NCBI GenBank assembly: GCA_013368375.1
Contig: JAACJP010000050.1
Span: 1 to 64,000 of the forward strand
Direction: 5' to 3'
DNA from: Tricholomella constricta
Taxonomy: Eukaryota > Basidiomycota > Agaricomycetes > Agaricales > Lyophyllaceae
Length of the DNA: 64,000 nt
Under the pieces are notes generated by a model that did no database searches, was not told the origin of the DNA, and saw nothing but the letters and a program-made list of their open reading frames with translations. Positions 33,974 through 43,921 of the stretch are shown in pieces. A program made the position numbers and the translations under genes. Numbering within the stretch: the stretch's first letter is position 1; each line of letters begins with the position of its first letter.

Positions 33974-35471
33974 CAGTGAAAATTTTCATCAACATGCGTC
34001 ACGTGATCTTTGGGCGCGCTTCTTATTCACATCACATGTCCGCGATTTCTCAACCCGAAGCCGACGGAAGCCGATCGATTATCGAGCTTTCATCATGGCT
34101 CCTCCAAGAAAGCAATACGGGAAACAAGGAGAAGCTCAACCAATGCCAACCTCTGGGCCATCCAGCTCCAATACGCCTGCTGTGTTGCCAGTAACGTCCA
34201 GGGGACCCGAGACTACCCAGCTGCCTTCCCGGGCTGTGCCTAACGGGTTCACCCCGCTGCAGACTCCCGAAGGGACATTCATCATCCCGAATCACCTTGT
34301 TCCAGCAACAAGGCTGCAATTATTGGTGGACTTCTTCAGGGAAAATCCCCCACACGATGAAAGCACAGAAGTGAGTAACTTGCTCCGGTTGTCTCCTTTA
34401 ATCACCTCATCGGTGTCTCCAGCCTGTTCAATATAGCGGATCGGAAGCGTTTCAGCTCGGCCGCGCAAATGTCGGATCCGAACCCGATCCCGTGAGCCAC
34501 TTTCGGTTCCGGTCTTTTATGTGCTAAACAACACACCCAGCCGCTCACAGAACAGGAGATCCTGGACATGCATGCAGAGATTCTCGCGGTGATGGACCAG
34601 CAGGAGATCTCTTACTCTGCTGCTGCACTTCAACTTTATTATACTACAGTTGCAAGGTTGGAGAGCAACAGTGCCGCAGAGACAGCATTCAGCAATATGC
34701 TTAACCGAATGCTTGGCCAATTGAATCCTGCTACCCAGAAGTAGTTTGACATTTGCTACATACTTGAAATCCAATGATATCTTCCCTCCCCGGAAAATGT
34801 ACTGAGATGCAGGCGTAGTGTCCGGATTAAGTATGCACCGGCCGGTGGATTTGTGCCGGAACCATCAACTTTTCAAACAACCTGACCCGGATTGCTTTTA
34901 CTGGACCCGCGGGAAACAACACTCATCAGAATAGGCCTGCTGGCCACCCGGGATGCCCGGACCCGCACCACAGACTCCGGTGCACCGTTCCCGTGAGCGG
35001 GCAGATCTGTGTCACCATTCTGGATTATTATATGGTATGCCCGGATCCGCAGGGGGCAGTCAAGGTTGCTATCCCAAGGTGCAAGGACTGCCCCCGGACC
35101 GAATGTGGACCCTTCCGAACAGATATGCACTGCCCACCGGGGATGACTGCACACCCGGATATGCGGATTTGGCTATATAACTGCCCACCCGGGTTTGCAC
35201 ATTACCGCCACCCAGATATGCGGATTTTGCTATATAACTGCCCACCCGGGTTTGCACATTACCGCCACCCGGATATGCGGATTTTGCTATATAACTGCCC
35301 GGGTTTGCAGGATATGCAGATTTTGCTATATAACTGCCCGGGTTTGCAGGATATGCGGATTTTGCTATATAAATGCCCACCTGGATTTACAAATTACTGC
35401 CCACCCAGAAATGCAGATTTTGCTATATAACTGCCCACCCGGGTGGCCCGGATTTACGGATTACAGCCCAC
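33974..35471 (-). repeat. KDZ-1 right terminal inverted repeat, inner part
   Basis: Reverse complement of 22474-23971. Interrupted at 35471 by Gypsy-2 and resumes at 42723. Includes the mirrored subterminal minisatellite at 35150-35460. Confidence 0.88.
34095..34744 (+). CDS. Gene carried inside the KDZ-1 right inverted repeat
   Basis: Exon 1 is 34095-34370 (92 codons, ending HDESTE). Intron 1 runs GTGAGT...TTTCAG, exon 2 is 34456-34491 (12 codons, LGRANVGSEPDP), intron 2 runs GTGAGC...CCCAG, exon 3 is 34541-34744 (PLTEQEILDMHAEIL to QLNPATQK). All joins are in phase, giving 171 residues. Function unknown. The splice sites and open frames are kept in both repeat copies, which argues that the protein is real and not a chance frame. 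Confidence 0.7.
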
Positions 35472-35940
35472 TGTTAGGGCGACCTCACGAGCAGAGCTGA
35501 GTCGTACTGGCAGAGGGGAATCCGAAGTTATATTAAGTACAGTGAGGAATGTAAAGAGGGGCTTACCTGGCAGAGGGGAATCCAAAGAGAATAGACTAAG
35601 GATCCCCAATGCCAGTGGGCCGACTATATACGAGTACTGTACATAATAATCAAGGAATGGTCTGCGGCGCGTGTATGGACACGTTCCCGACGCTGTCCGA
35701 TCCTCGTGGCTCAGGGTACGGGTACGAGTTGGGACAGCCGGCGTCGGGATGTCGGGTGGTCAGGATCGGCGTCGGGCGCGCGCAGGGAGAGATGGGAACG
35801 ACAGGAAGTGTGTAAGTATATACACCGACGCTTGGGTTGGAGCGTCGGGGGTCGGGATCGCGAACGGTCGGGGGAGCGATCGCATGAGCGGGGGGACGGT
35901 CGGTGAGCGTCGGAGGGCGCGAAAGGGGGTTCCCCTAACA
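35472..35940 (-). repeat. 3' LTR of Gypsy-2
   Basis: 469 bp, TGTTAG...CTAACA when read on the plus strand. Contains TATATA, the 12-mer AGAATAGACTAA (plus strand), and the intron-like segment 35566-35507 between two CTCTGCCAG copies. Confidence 0.92.
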
Positions 35941-38900
35941 TCACCCCCCCTCTTGAATCGCAACGGCTCGGTGCGGGGTGACGGTGGCGAAGACGGCGGG
36001 GGACAGAGTGAAGATGCCACGGATGTGGCGCGCAGCATCGGGATTGTCGCGGTGGAATTTGCGCACCAGGTCGGGGGCGACGACATTCTCCCGGGGCTCC
36101 CACGAAGCTTCTTCGTAGCCGTAGCCTTTCCACAAGATCTTGTACTGGAGTTTCTTGCGAAAGATGCGGCTGTCGAGGATTTTGTGGACTTCGTAGTGGG
36201 GCTCGTCGTTGATGATATCTGGGGGCGGCGGTGGATCAGACTGCCGACCTTCGATGGGGTCCGCGACGGCGGGGACAAGCTTTACGACGTGGAAGACCGG
36301 ATGGATGCGCTTCATGGACTGAGGCAACAGAAGACGATATGCGAGCGGGCCGACTCGCCTTTGCACGACGAAAGGGCCAAGGTAGCGATGCGACAACTTC
36401 TTAGATGGTCGGGTCGTAGAAATGTCGGCCGCGTCCAAGTACACCTTGTCACCCGGCTGGTAGTCAGGCGCTGGGGCGTGTCGCTGGTTGTAATACCGCT
36501 CCATGTCGTCCTTTGCCTTTGCAAGCGCCGCCTTAGCTTCCTCCTGGGCTTCCTTCATGCGCTTCACGAACTCTTCGGCTGACTCGTTCTTGGAAGCGCC
36601 CTGACGCGGCTCAAAGCCCATGCGCGGATGCCGACCAGTGTCGAGCAGGAAGGGGGTCTGTTGCATCGCCGAGTGTACATGGTTGTTGTAACTGAATTCG
36701 GCGTCGGGCAACAGGTCCTCCCAGTCGTTCTGGCGCTCGTTGCAGAAGACCCGCAGGAATTGTTCCAGCTCCTGGTTGACGCGCTCAGTCTGCCCGTCGG
36801 TCTGCGGGTGGTACGCCGTCGAAGCTGACAGCTTGATACGCAGGAGTCGGTACAGCTCGCGCGTGAACTCGGCTACGAACTGTGGACCTCGATCGGAGAC
36901 GAATGCGTCGGGGAGACCGTGCAGCTTCCAGACGTGACGACGGTAGAGGTTGGCAGCTCCCAAGGCCGAACAGGTCGTGTGCGATGCGATGAAGTGCGCT
37001 CGCTTTCCGACCGAATCCACGATGTTCATGATCGCGTCGTGGCCGTTGGACTCAGGGAGCTCAGTGATGAAGTCCACCGATACGACGTTCCAGCGACCTT
37101 CGGGGATTGGGAGCGGCTGCAGCTGTCCGACGGGGAGTTGGCGGCGGGGTTTCGTGCGCAAGCACATGTTGCAGGTGCTGGTGTAGGAACCGACAAAGCG
37201 CGACATCTGAGGCCACCAGTAGTTGCGCGACACCAGCTCTAACGTCTTCCAGCGACCCGGGTGACCGGCGATCTTGGAGTCGTGGTGTTGTTCCACAATG
37301 CATCGGCGAAGGTCAGGAACGTTCGGGACATAGATCCGTCCACGGAACGTGAGCAGACCGCCTTCCTCCCCCCACTCGCCGAAGCGTAGGGAGCGACCGG
37401 CAATCTTGGATGCCTTGACCAGTTGCGCTGCTTTCGCGACCGCGTCCTCCTGTGCGCCGTCGCGATTGCCCTTGCGAATCGCCTTCAGCACATCGTCTTC
37501 TTCTCCGACCAGTACCAGACCCTCGGTCGCACGGATCGCAAAGAACTCGGGTTTGAGGAGCATGATGTCGGCATTGTCGCCACTTCCGTCGCCGTGATCA
37601 GCGCGACGCGACAGGGCGTCGGGTTTGCCCATGCTGCGTCCCGGACGGTGGTGGAGGGTGAAGTCGAAGTTGGCGAGGTAGAGCGACCAGCGGGCTTGCC
37701 GCCGATTGAGTTTCTTCGCGGTGAGGAAGTACTCAAGGTTTTTGTGGTCGGTCAAGATCTCTACCTTGTGTTTTGCGCCTTCCACAAAATGTCGCCACTC
37801 CTCCAGAGACCGGATGATCGCCAGCATCTCCTTGTCGTGGATCTCGTAATTCCGCTCGACTGCGTTCAAGCTCTTCGAGTAGAACGCGACCGGGTGCCAC
37901 TTGCCATCCGATGGCGACTCTTGTGACAGGACCGCGCCCGTCGCGAAGTCGGACGAATCAGCTTCGATGCGGTACGGTCGGTCGTCGTCGGGGAATGTAA
38001 GCACTGGTCGCGACGTGATCGCAGACTTCAGAAGGTCAAAGGCCGACTGTTCCGACGCTTCCCAGCGCCAGGCAATGTCCTTGCCCGTCAGCTCGAACAG
38101 GGGTCGGGCGTGGTGCGAGAAGTCCTGGATGAACCGTCGGTAGAAATTGGTGAAGCCCAAGAACGCTTGCACCTCCTTCTTGTTCCTCGGCGCCGGCCAC
38201 TCCGACACTCCAGCGACCTTGACCGGATCCATTTCCGCTTGCCCGTGCGAGATGATCAGCCCAAGATACTCGACCTTGGTCTGTTCGAACTCGCATTTCT
38301 CGGGTTTTAAGAACAACTTATGTTCGCGGAGTCGGTCCAGTACGAGTCGCGCGACCCGACGGTGTTCCTCGAGAGTCTTGGTGTAAATCAAGATATCGTC
38401 GAGGTACACGCAAACAACACCCTCGGCGATCAGATCGCGGAAGATGTCATTCATCATGGTCTGGAATGTGGCGGGGCTGTTCGTGAGGCCGAAGAACATG
38501 ACGAGCGGCTCAAAGAGACCGCGGTTCGTCCGAAACGCTGCCTTCCACTCGTCGCCTTCCTTGATCCGAACGTTGTTGTACCCCCATCGGACGTCCAGCT
38601 TGGTGAAGTACCGCGCGCTGCGGAGGTTGTTCACCAGTTCGCTAATGAGTGGTAGTGGGTACCGGTTCTTCACCGTAAGCGCGTTGAGTGTCCGATAGTC
38701 CTGCACCAGCCGGAGCGCACCATCCTTCTTCTTGATGAAGAACACTGGCGAAGCCATGGGTGACTTCGACGGACGGATCCGACCCGACTCGAGGTTCTCC
38801 TTGAGGAACGCATCGAGCTCGACTTGCTCCGCCGGCGACAGTGGGTAGACTTTGGTGCCGGACGGCGAAGCGCCCGGCTCCAACTCAATCGCGTGATTTC

Positions 38901-39977
38901 ACTGTTTGCGATCGGGGAGTTCATCAAACGCGACCTTGGAGAAAATGTCCTCAAAGTCGTGGAGGTGGGTCGGAACGGCGTCGCGCAACGACTTGGGCAC
39001 AGAGTTCGCGGCATGCGCTTCCGCGAGTCGCTGCGATGTTGTTTGACTGGCACGGATGTGCGCCACAGTCGGAGGAGGGTGGATCGCAGTCGCAAAGATG
39101 TGGTCGCCGTTCAGGAAGGTCTCCGCGAGGAAGTCGTCCGACTCTGGATCGGGTTCCTCCATGACTGGGGTGTAGGGGAGGAATTCATCCGTGTCAGAGT
39201 CGTCCTCGACGTAGGGGCTGGTCGGGGCACGCAGATCCGGCTCTGTGGTCGGAATTCCTTCCGCCCGACAGGCCCGAATGGCAGCTCGCAGTTTGGTGCG
39301 CGAGCGCCGCTCTTCCTTGGCCTCAACCTTGCAGGTGTCGCAACGTGACGGCGCCCGACTCATTTTCACCCTCTTCGTCGCCCAATCAATGTCGGGGTTG
39401 TGGTCTCGAAGCCAGGTGAATCCGAGGATGAGATCCTGCTTCCCGATGCCTGCGACTGCGAACAGCACCCGTTCGGAGTGACTGTCATAGCGTAGAACCG
39501 CGTCTACAACATATCCGATGGCGCCCGCTTGGTTAGGGGTTCCATCGACGTTATAGGCTAGTGTAGGGCGGTTTAACGGTCGGGTCTTCAGTTTGTGCTT
39601 CTCAACAAAGGCGGTGTTAATGAAGCATCCAGTGGCTCCGCTGTCAATGAGGGCAGAGAGCGAGTGCGTCTCCTGGGTGTCGGTGGTCTCAAGCTCGACC
39701 TTGAGCGACAGGGATAAGGAGTCGGGGGAGGCGGCGATCACGAAGCGACGGGGTAGTCGTTTTTCCCAGCGTGGTAGTCCGCGACGCGACGGTGCGGTCG
39801 GCTTGGTCGGAGCGACCGACGGAGATGGCGATTGGTCAGGGAAGGATTGTACGTCTTCGTCGATTGGTTCACCCGTAGAAGTAGCAGCAATATTAAGTAT
39901 ATTGGGGTCCTCTACAGATAGGGGGGCGAACCGATTACGACTAGACAACGGGGGCGTACTTTTCACCCGTTGTGCGA
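35941..39977 (-). pseudogene. Gypsy-2 pol polyprotein, one nonsense codon
   Basis: Read from the -1 frameshift at the gag stop. Domains: retropepsin DSGATG (~39650), reverse transcriptase with YLDD (~38405), RNase H (ADSSDFATG, TDHKNLEYF), integrase (HHCC zinc, then VDFITELP, FVSDRGPQF, QTERVNQE), GPF module, chromodomain (HYEVHKILDS...WKGYGYEEASWEP, ~36200-36100). TGA at 38901-38899 replaces the Trp codon seen in Gypsy-3, just upstream of the RT; two adjacent G-to-A changes are involved. The stop TGA at 35943-35941 abuts the LTR. No ATG precedes the protease, so gag-pol readthrough is needed. Confidence 0.92.
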
Positions 39978-41195
39978 CTAAAAATCCTCTTCCGTGGCCA
40001 AGGCGGTCGGGTCGGCCGACTCGGGAGTCGGGTCAGCCGGGATCGCATCCTTGCGTGCCAGTAGCTGCATGATCAGCTCATCCAGTTCCTCCGGCATGAT
40101 GTGGCGCACGTCGAAGCGCAATGGACAGTCACGCCAGAAGTGCCCCGGTTGTTTGCACCGACGGCACTTGTCGTCGCGAACAGGGCGACCGGTGAATCGA
40201 TCAATGTCCATAGGGGCACCGGGAGAAAGAGCTGGCGCTCGGGGGGCATGCGCGACATGCGTCGGAGCCGACACACGAGCAGGAGCAACTGGTTGCGCAG
40301 AAGGTCGCCAGTGGAGAGCGGGCGCGACTGGGTGCACGGGGACGAGGGCGGTCGGGCGACTAGCCGACGGGATGGTCGGAGGTGTCCGACGGTGGAAGTC
40401 CTCCTCAGTCCTCATGATGAAGTCCTGGGAGCGGGCGATCGCTAGCCAGTCCTCGATCTTGGAGTCGTTGGGCCGACCCGTGGTGATGCTTCCGAGTCGC
40501 TTCGAAAGCTTCGGGTCCATGCCCCGACGGAACTTGAGGACCAGGTGGCGACCATCTGGGTAGTCGGCCTTGACCCACAAGGCCTTGAACGAGTCTATGT
40601 ACTCGTCGATGGTGCGCCCGTTCTGGAAATACGCCGTCGACTCGAGGATGAGCGCGGCGTCGGCGACCTCGTCAAACAGGAAGAACTCCTTCTCGAAGTT
40701 CGATACGAAGTTGTCCCAGGTCGGGAACGCGCGCTTCACCGACCCGCACTGAAAGACGCGACCGACGAAGTCAGCAGCGCGACCGTGTTGCATGAACGAC
40801 AACACCCAGCTAATTCGGGCGTGGTCGTTGGTGAACTGCCCGGTGGTCAGCGAGAAGTAGAGCTGACACGCATTCCAGAAGGCACGTCCCCCCGATCGTG
40901 CGCCATCGTAGGTGGGAGGAGGCGACGGCCGAATGTGCGATCCTGATCGCGGAGGGGGAGACGTCGGCGAGGGTTGCGCCGGCGTCGCGGGGGTCGTAGA
41001 TGCTGCTGGGGAGGCAGCGGAGGGGTTCCCCAAAATGAGGGTATCTAAAAGAGAGGAGATGCGGTCCAGGGTGGCCGAGTTGGAGGTTTGGGTGTGGGAG
41101 AGAGCCGATATCGTGGTTTCGAGGCTCGCCAGTCGCTCTTCTGGCGTAAGTGCAGGGGGAGACGATGGCGTGTCAAAATCACCGAATTCGGACAT
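39978..41195 (-). CDS. Gypsy-2 gag (capsid-nucleocapsid), 405 residues
   Basis: ATG at 41195 (MSEFGDFDTPSS). N-terminal coiled coil, Pro/Ser linker, capsid-like helices (FWNACQLYFSLTTG, HARISWVLSFMQHGRAADF), then a basic linker and a CCHC zinc knuckle (CRRCKQPGHFWRDC, ~40165-40125). It ends GAT-TTT-TAG, the putative -1 slip site into pol. Forms the virus-like particle and packages the RNA. A reading that begins 22 codons earlier uses GTG and is less likely. Confidence 0.9.
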   Translation of the reverse strand: MSEFGDFDTPSSPPALTPEERLASLETTISALSHTQTSNSATLDRISSLLDTLILGNPSAASPAASTTPATPAQPSPTSPPPRSGSHIRPSPPPTYDGARSGGRAFWNACQLYFSLTTGQFTNDHARISWVLSFMQHGRAADFVGRVFQCGSVKRAFPTWDNFVSNFEKEFFLFDEVADAALILESTAYFQNGRTIDEYIDSFKALWVKADYPDGRHLVLKFRRGMDPKLSKRLGSITTGRPNDSKIEDWLAIARSQDFIMRTEEDFHRRTPPTIPSASRPTALVPVHPVAPALHWRPSAQPVAPARVSAPTHVAHAPRAPALSPGAPMDIDRFTGRPVRDDKCRRCKQPGHFWRDCPLRFDVRHIMPEELDELIMQLLARKDAIPADPTPESADPTALATEEDF

Positions 41196-41309
41196 CTCAA
41201 GACGGGGCTGGGGCGATGATCGGAGCGGGCGCGTGTTGGACGGGTTGCGTGTAGCAGACACGTGTTTCGACGCGGAAGCTTGATCGGTCGGCCTCGCCGG
41301 GTCTTAGGT

Positions 41310-41321
41310 TTAGTCTATTCT
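41310..41321 (-). other. Self-priming primer-binding site of Gypsy-2
   Basis: Minus strand AGAATAGACTAA, 2 nt after the LTR. Exact complement of TTAGTCTATTCT at 41451-41440 in the 5' LTR, which lies 31 nt after TATATA (41482-41477). Confidence 0.75.
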
Positions 41322-41323
41322 GC

Positions 41324-42717
41324 TGTTAGGGCGACCTCACGAGCAGAGCTGAGTCGTACTGGCAGAGGGGAATCCGAAGTTATATTAAGTACAGTGAGGA
41401 ATGTAAAGAGGGGCTTACCTGGCAGAGGGGAATCCGAAGAGAATAGACTAAGGATCCCCAATGCCAGTGGGCCGACTATATACGAGTACTGTACATAATA
41501 ATCAAGGAATGGTCTGCGGCGCGTGTATGGACACGTTCCCGACGCTGTCCGATCCTCGTGGCTCAGGGTACGGGTACGAGTTGGGACAGCCGGAGATGGG
41601 AACGACAGGAAGTGTGTAAGTATATACACCGACGCTTGGGTCGGAGCGTCGGGGGTCGGGATCGCGAACGGTCGGGTACGGTTGCCTGGGAGTCCAAGGT
41701 CTATTTTCAAATCCCGCTCGAATAATTTCGTGTTACCTCAAAGTACCTGAAGCTTCTACAATCCATTACCGTGTAATATATGTACATATCTGGTCTTTGA
41801 AATGCTGGCAAATGATGGGTAGGTGCCTACAGATCGCTTTTGTATTTCTTCTCATGATTTTAGGGTATTTTGGGAGTCAATATGATCTTAACAAGATGTG
41901 AAAAAAGTGTGCAAGAGGCAGCATGTAAATTACCCTCCTCCTTCTCTCTTGATGTTAGAGGGGCTAACCACATATACCTCACCTTTCTAGAGAGTGCCGC
42001 CCTCCAGCGACCTCGATGCAAGGTTTTGTTGCCAGCGAAGCAGGCCGTTTCCGGTTTTCATACTCCGCTCATGTGCCGGTCCAAGCCATCGATACATATA
42101 TCATCTCATTCTTATCTGTCGCTTGTTTTATTTTGTGATAGAAATGAGAGCTATCTACTCAATCCCACGAGTACCGTTTGAAAACAACCGCTGTTACAAT
42201 TAACATAGTCTCCCACTGTGTGTGAATCGGCACGTGAGCGGAGTCTGAAAACCGGAAACAAGCGAACCTGCCTCCTGCTTTGCTGGCAGTGGCAAGAAAA
42301 CCTTCGCGACGAGGTCTCTATAGGGCGGCACTCTCTAAAGAGTCAAGGTAAATATGAATAGTCCCTCTAGCATCAGAAGGAGGAGGATTTTACATGGTAG
42401 ATTTTGCACATTTTTCCAACACCTTGTCAATGTCATGTTGACGACTCCCAAAATACTCGAAAATCATGAGCAGAAGTATCGGTGCCATCTGTAAGTATCC
42501 ACCCATCATCTACCAGCATTTTAAAGACCAGATATCCATATATTAAACACGGTGGTGAACTGCGGAAGCTTTAGACATTTTCAGGTCGACTGAATTATTT
42601 GAGCGGGATTTGAAAATAGACCTTGGACTCCCAGGCAACCGTAGTCGGGGGAGCGATCGCATGAGCGGGGGGACGGTCGGTGAGCGTCGGAGGGCGCGAA
42701 AGGGGGTTCCCCTAACA
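41324..42717 (-). repeat. 5' LTR of Gypsy-2, interrupted
   Basis: 421 bp of LTR around the inserted foldback element (41677-42643, with GTCGGG duplicated). It lacks 48 bp relative to the 3' LTR near 41593. TATA box and R/U5 are on the internal side and are not disturbed. Confidence 0.88.
41677..42643. mobile_element. 967-bp foldback / MITE-like element in the Gypsy-2 LTR
   Basis: Starts TACGGTTGCCTGGGAGTCC and ends in its reverse complement. The first 43 bp pair perfectly and pairing continues imperfectly through most of the element (for example AGAGTGCCGCCCT near 41993 with AGGGCGGCACTCT near 42325). GTCGGG flanks it on both sides (41671-41676, 42644-42649), giving a 6-bp target duplication absent from the uninterrupted LTR. 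No coding capacity. The mobilising transposase is not in evidence. Confidence 0.85.
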
Positions 42718-42722
42718 CCCAC

Positions 42723-42965
42723 CCGGATATGCGGATTTTGCTGTGTACAGATATGCAGATTCTGATGGATTGCTCTCTGGAGGTGTACGGAGCCCGCTGC
42801 TGTGGTAAGTGTCACCACAGTGTATTGGGTCCGCTACTCCGTTAACAACAACACGCTGTATAGCCGTCCGCTACGACACAGAGGACCCGCCGGCCCCGTC
42901 AATTACCGCACAATGTATAGGCCCGCTAGAGCGTCAGTCACATTACAGTGTTGTGTATGTATGTG
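42723..42965 (-). repeat. KDZ-1 right terminal inverted repeat, outer part
   Basis: Reverse complement of 22231-22473. Ends GTATGTATGTG at 42965; LTR-A integrase resumes at the next base. Confidence 0.88.
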
Positions 42966-43647
42966 CTGTCTCAGGAGGAAGCTTCCCATGAGGCCTGGAA
43001 CATCCACCGCGAAAAAGGCCACTTCCACTGCGACCTGGTGAAAATAGCGATGATCGACAGGTTCCACAGCCCGTACCTGGATCGGTCAATCACCAAAGCA
43101 ATCAAGGACTGCGGGTGATGCAAAGGCTTTGGACCGACTCACCTGCACTCCCTCCTAGAGCCCATCACACGCCGCCACCCATTCGAGCTCATGGTGACAG
43201 ATACGCTCTCAATGCCCCAAGGGAAGGGCGGCTTCACGAAGGTTGGTCTATACGGCGACGTGTATTTGCAACACGTCTGGGGAGACAAGCTAAAGAAGCC
43301 ACTGACGGGAGCATCAACGACCAAGAAGTACGAAGAGATATGTTCGAACTTCACAGCACCTGAGACGCTCATGGCAGACGGTGGGCCGCGAGTGAAACAC
43401 CTACAAGTTGGAGACGCTTGAAGGACTCCTGATAGGCAGCAGGTTCAGCTCACGGCGCCTCCGCCGATTCTTACCGCGAATCAGCACCCAACTCCACGAA
43501 GACCAGAAGCACATGGAAGGAAGAAGAGCGGCGGAGGAGAGGAGGCTGGACCAGGTAGCGGATGGAAGGGACGGAGCCGGAGAACCGATGAACACCATCA
43601 ACAAAGGGGCAGAGGAAGGCCTGCTGGATAAGGAAGGAGTGGACTGA
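42966..43647 (+). pseudogene. LTR-A integrase and pol C-terminus, broken
   Basis: Begins inside the integrase zinc domain: HREKGHFHC and, ~30 residues on, DCG-stop-CKGFG (HHCC type). A TGA at 43116-43118 sits between the two zinc cysteines where an Arg codon would be expected. The core follows: FELMVTDTLSMP, VGLYGDVYLQHVWG, APETLMADGG (Asp residues). A frame change near 43405 precedes a basic C-terminal region (to 43647). A purine tract and the 3' LTR follow. Confidence 0.7.
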
Positions 43648-43687
43648 CGGGCGCAACGAGGATGTTGCTTCATGGGGGGTGGGTACA

Positions 43688-43869
43688 TGCAGACGTGCGA
43701 CAGGACTACTCAGGGTCACAAGCCAGGTACGACACAGCCGATCCATATAAGTAGATTAGATTAAGCACGCTACCGAGGGTGGCAGTGCTACAGTAGAGAA
43801 GCCAAGCCACAGGGCAGGCACAGAATAGAACACTACCTCCACGCTGTCCATACGGATTCCCCGTCTCCA
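43688..43869 (+). repeat. 3' LTR of LTR-A
   Basis: 182 bp, 95.6% identical to 7441-7622 by eye. Preceded by ATGGGGGGTGGGTACA (polypurine tract). Confidence 0.88.
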
Positions 43870-43921
43870 ATGTGTAAGACTGCTCCTCTCCCTCTTGAAT
43901 GAATGCTGACCTTATCTCCAG

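Larger units (their letters stand above)
35472..42717 (-). mobile_element. Gypsy-2: nearly intact self-priming chromovirus
   Basis: Flanked by the 5-bp target duplication CCCAC (35467-35471, 42718-42722) inside the KDZ-1 right repeat. 3' LTR is 35472-35940. 5' LTR is 41324-42717, interrupted by a 967-bp foldback element and lacking 48 bp present in the other LTR. Gag is intact; pol has a single nonsense codon. Same subfamily as Gypsy-3. Confidence 0.93.
22231..42965. mobile_element. KDZ-1: 13.5-kb multi-gene DNA transposon with 1741-bp inverted repeats
   Basis: The outer ends are CACATACATACAC and its reverse complement. The left repeat is 22231-23971. The right repeat is 33974-35471 plus 42723-42965, interrupted by Gypsy-2. 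Both arms are exactly 1741 bp, with only a few mismatches seen. The interior holds a Zn2Cys6 protein, gene B (minus), the KDZ transposase and gene E. A further small gene lies inside each inverted repeat. The element is 13,484 bp without Gypsy-2. No target duplication is visible: the left neighbour is the satellite arm and the right neighbour is LTR-A integrase, so the insertion probably came with a deletion. Confidence 0.8.
7441..43869 (+). mobile_element. LTR-A: host of the nested block (LTR retrotransposon, 182-bp LTRs)
   Basis: Two direct 182-bp LTRs (7441-7622, 43688-43869) bound the block. The flanks share ATGT or AATGT, and removing the element restores a clean exon-intron junction in gene X. 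Inside, in order: tRNA-type primer site, gag with CCHC knuckle, a DNA transposon insertion, protease-like region, reverse transcriptase, a 24.5-kb composite insertion, the integrase, and a purine tract (ATGGGGGGTGGG) just before the 3' LTR. About 1 kb expected between RT and integrase (RNase H) is missing. LTRs differ at 8 of 182 sites, all transitions. Confidence 0.85.

Noticed and set aside
18698..42965. A single transposon from the KDZ-like terminus at 18698 to 42965
   Set aside because: The terminus at 18698 is clearly more diverged than the pair at 22231 and 42965, which match each other over 1741 bp. Two related elements is the simpler reading.
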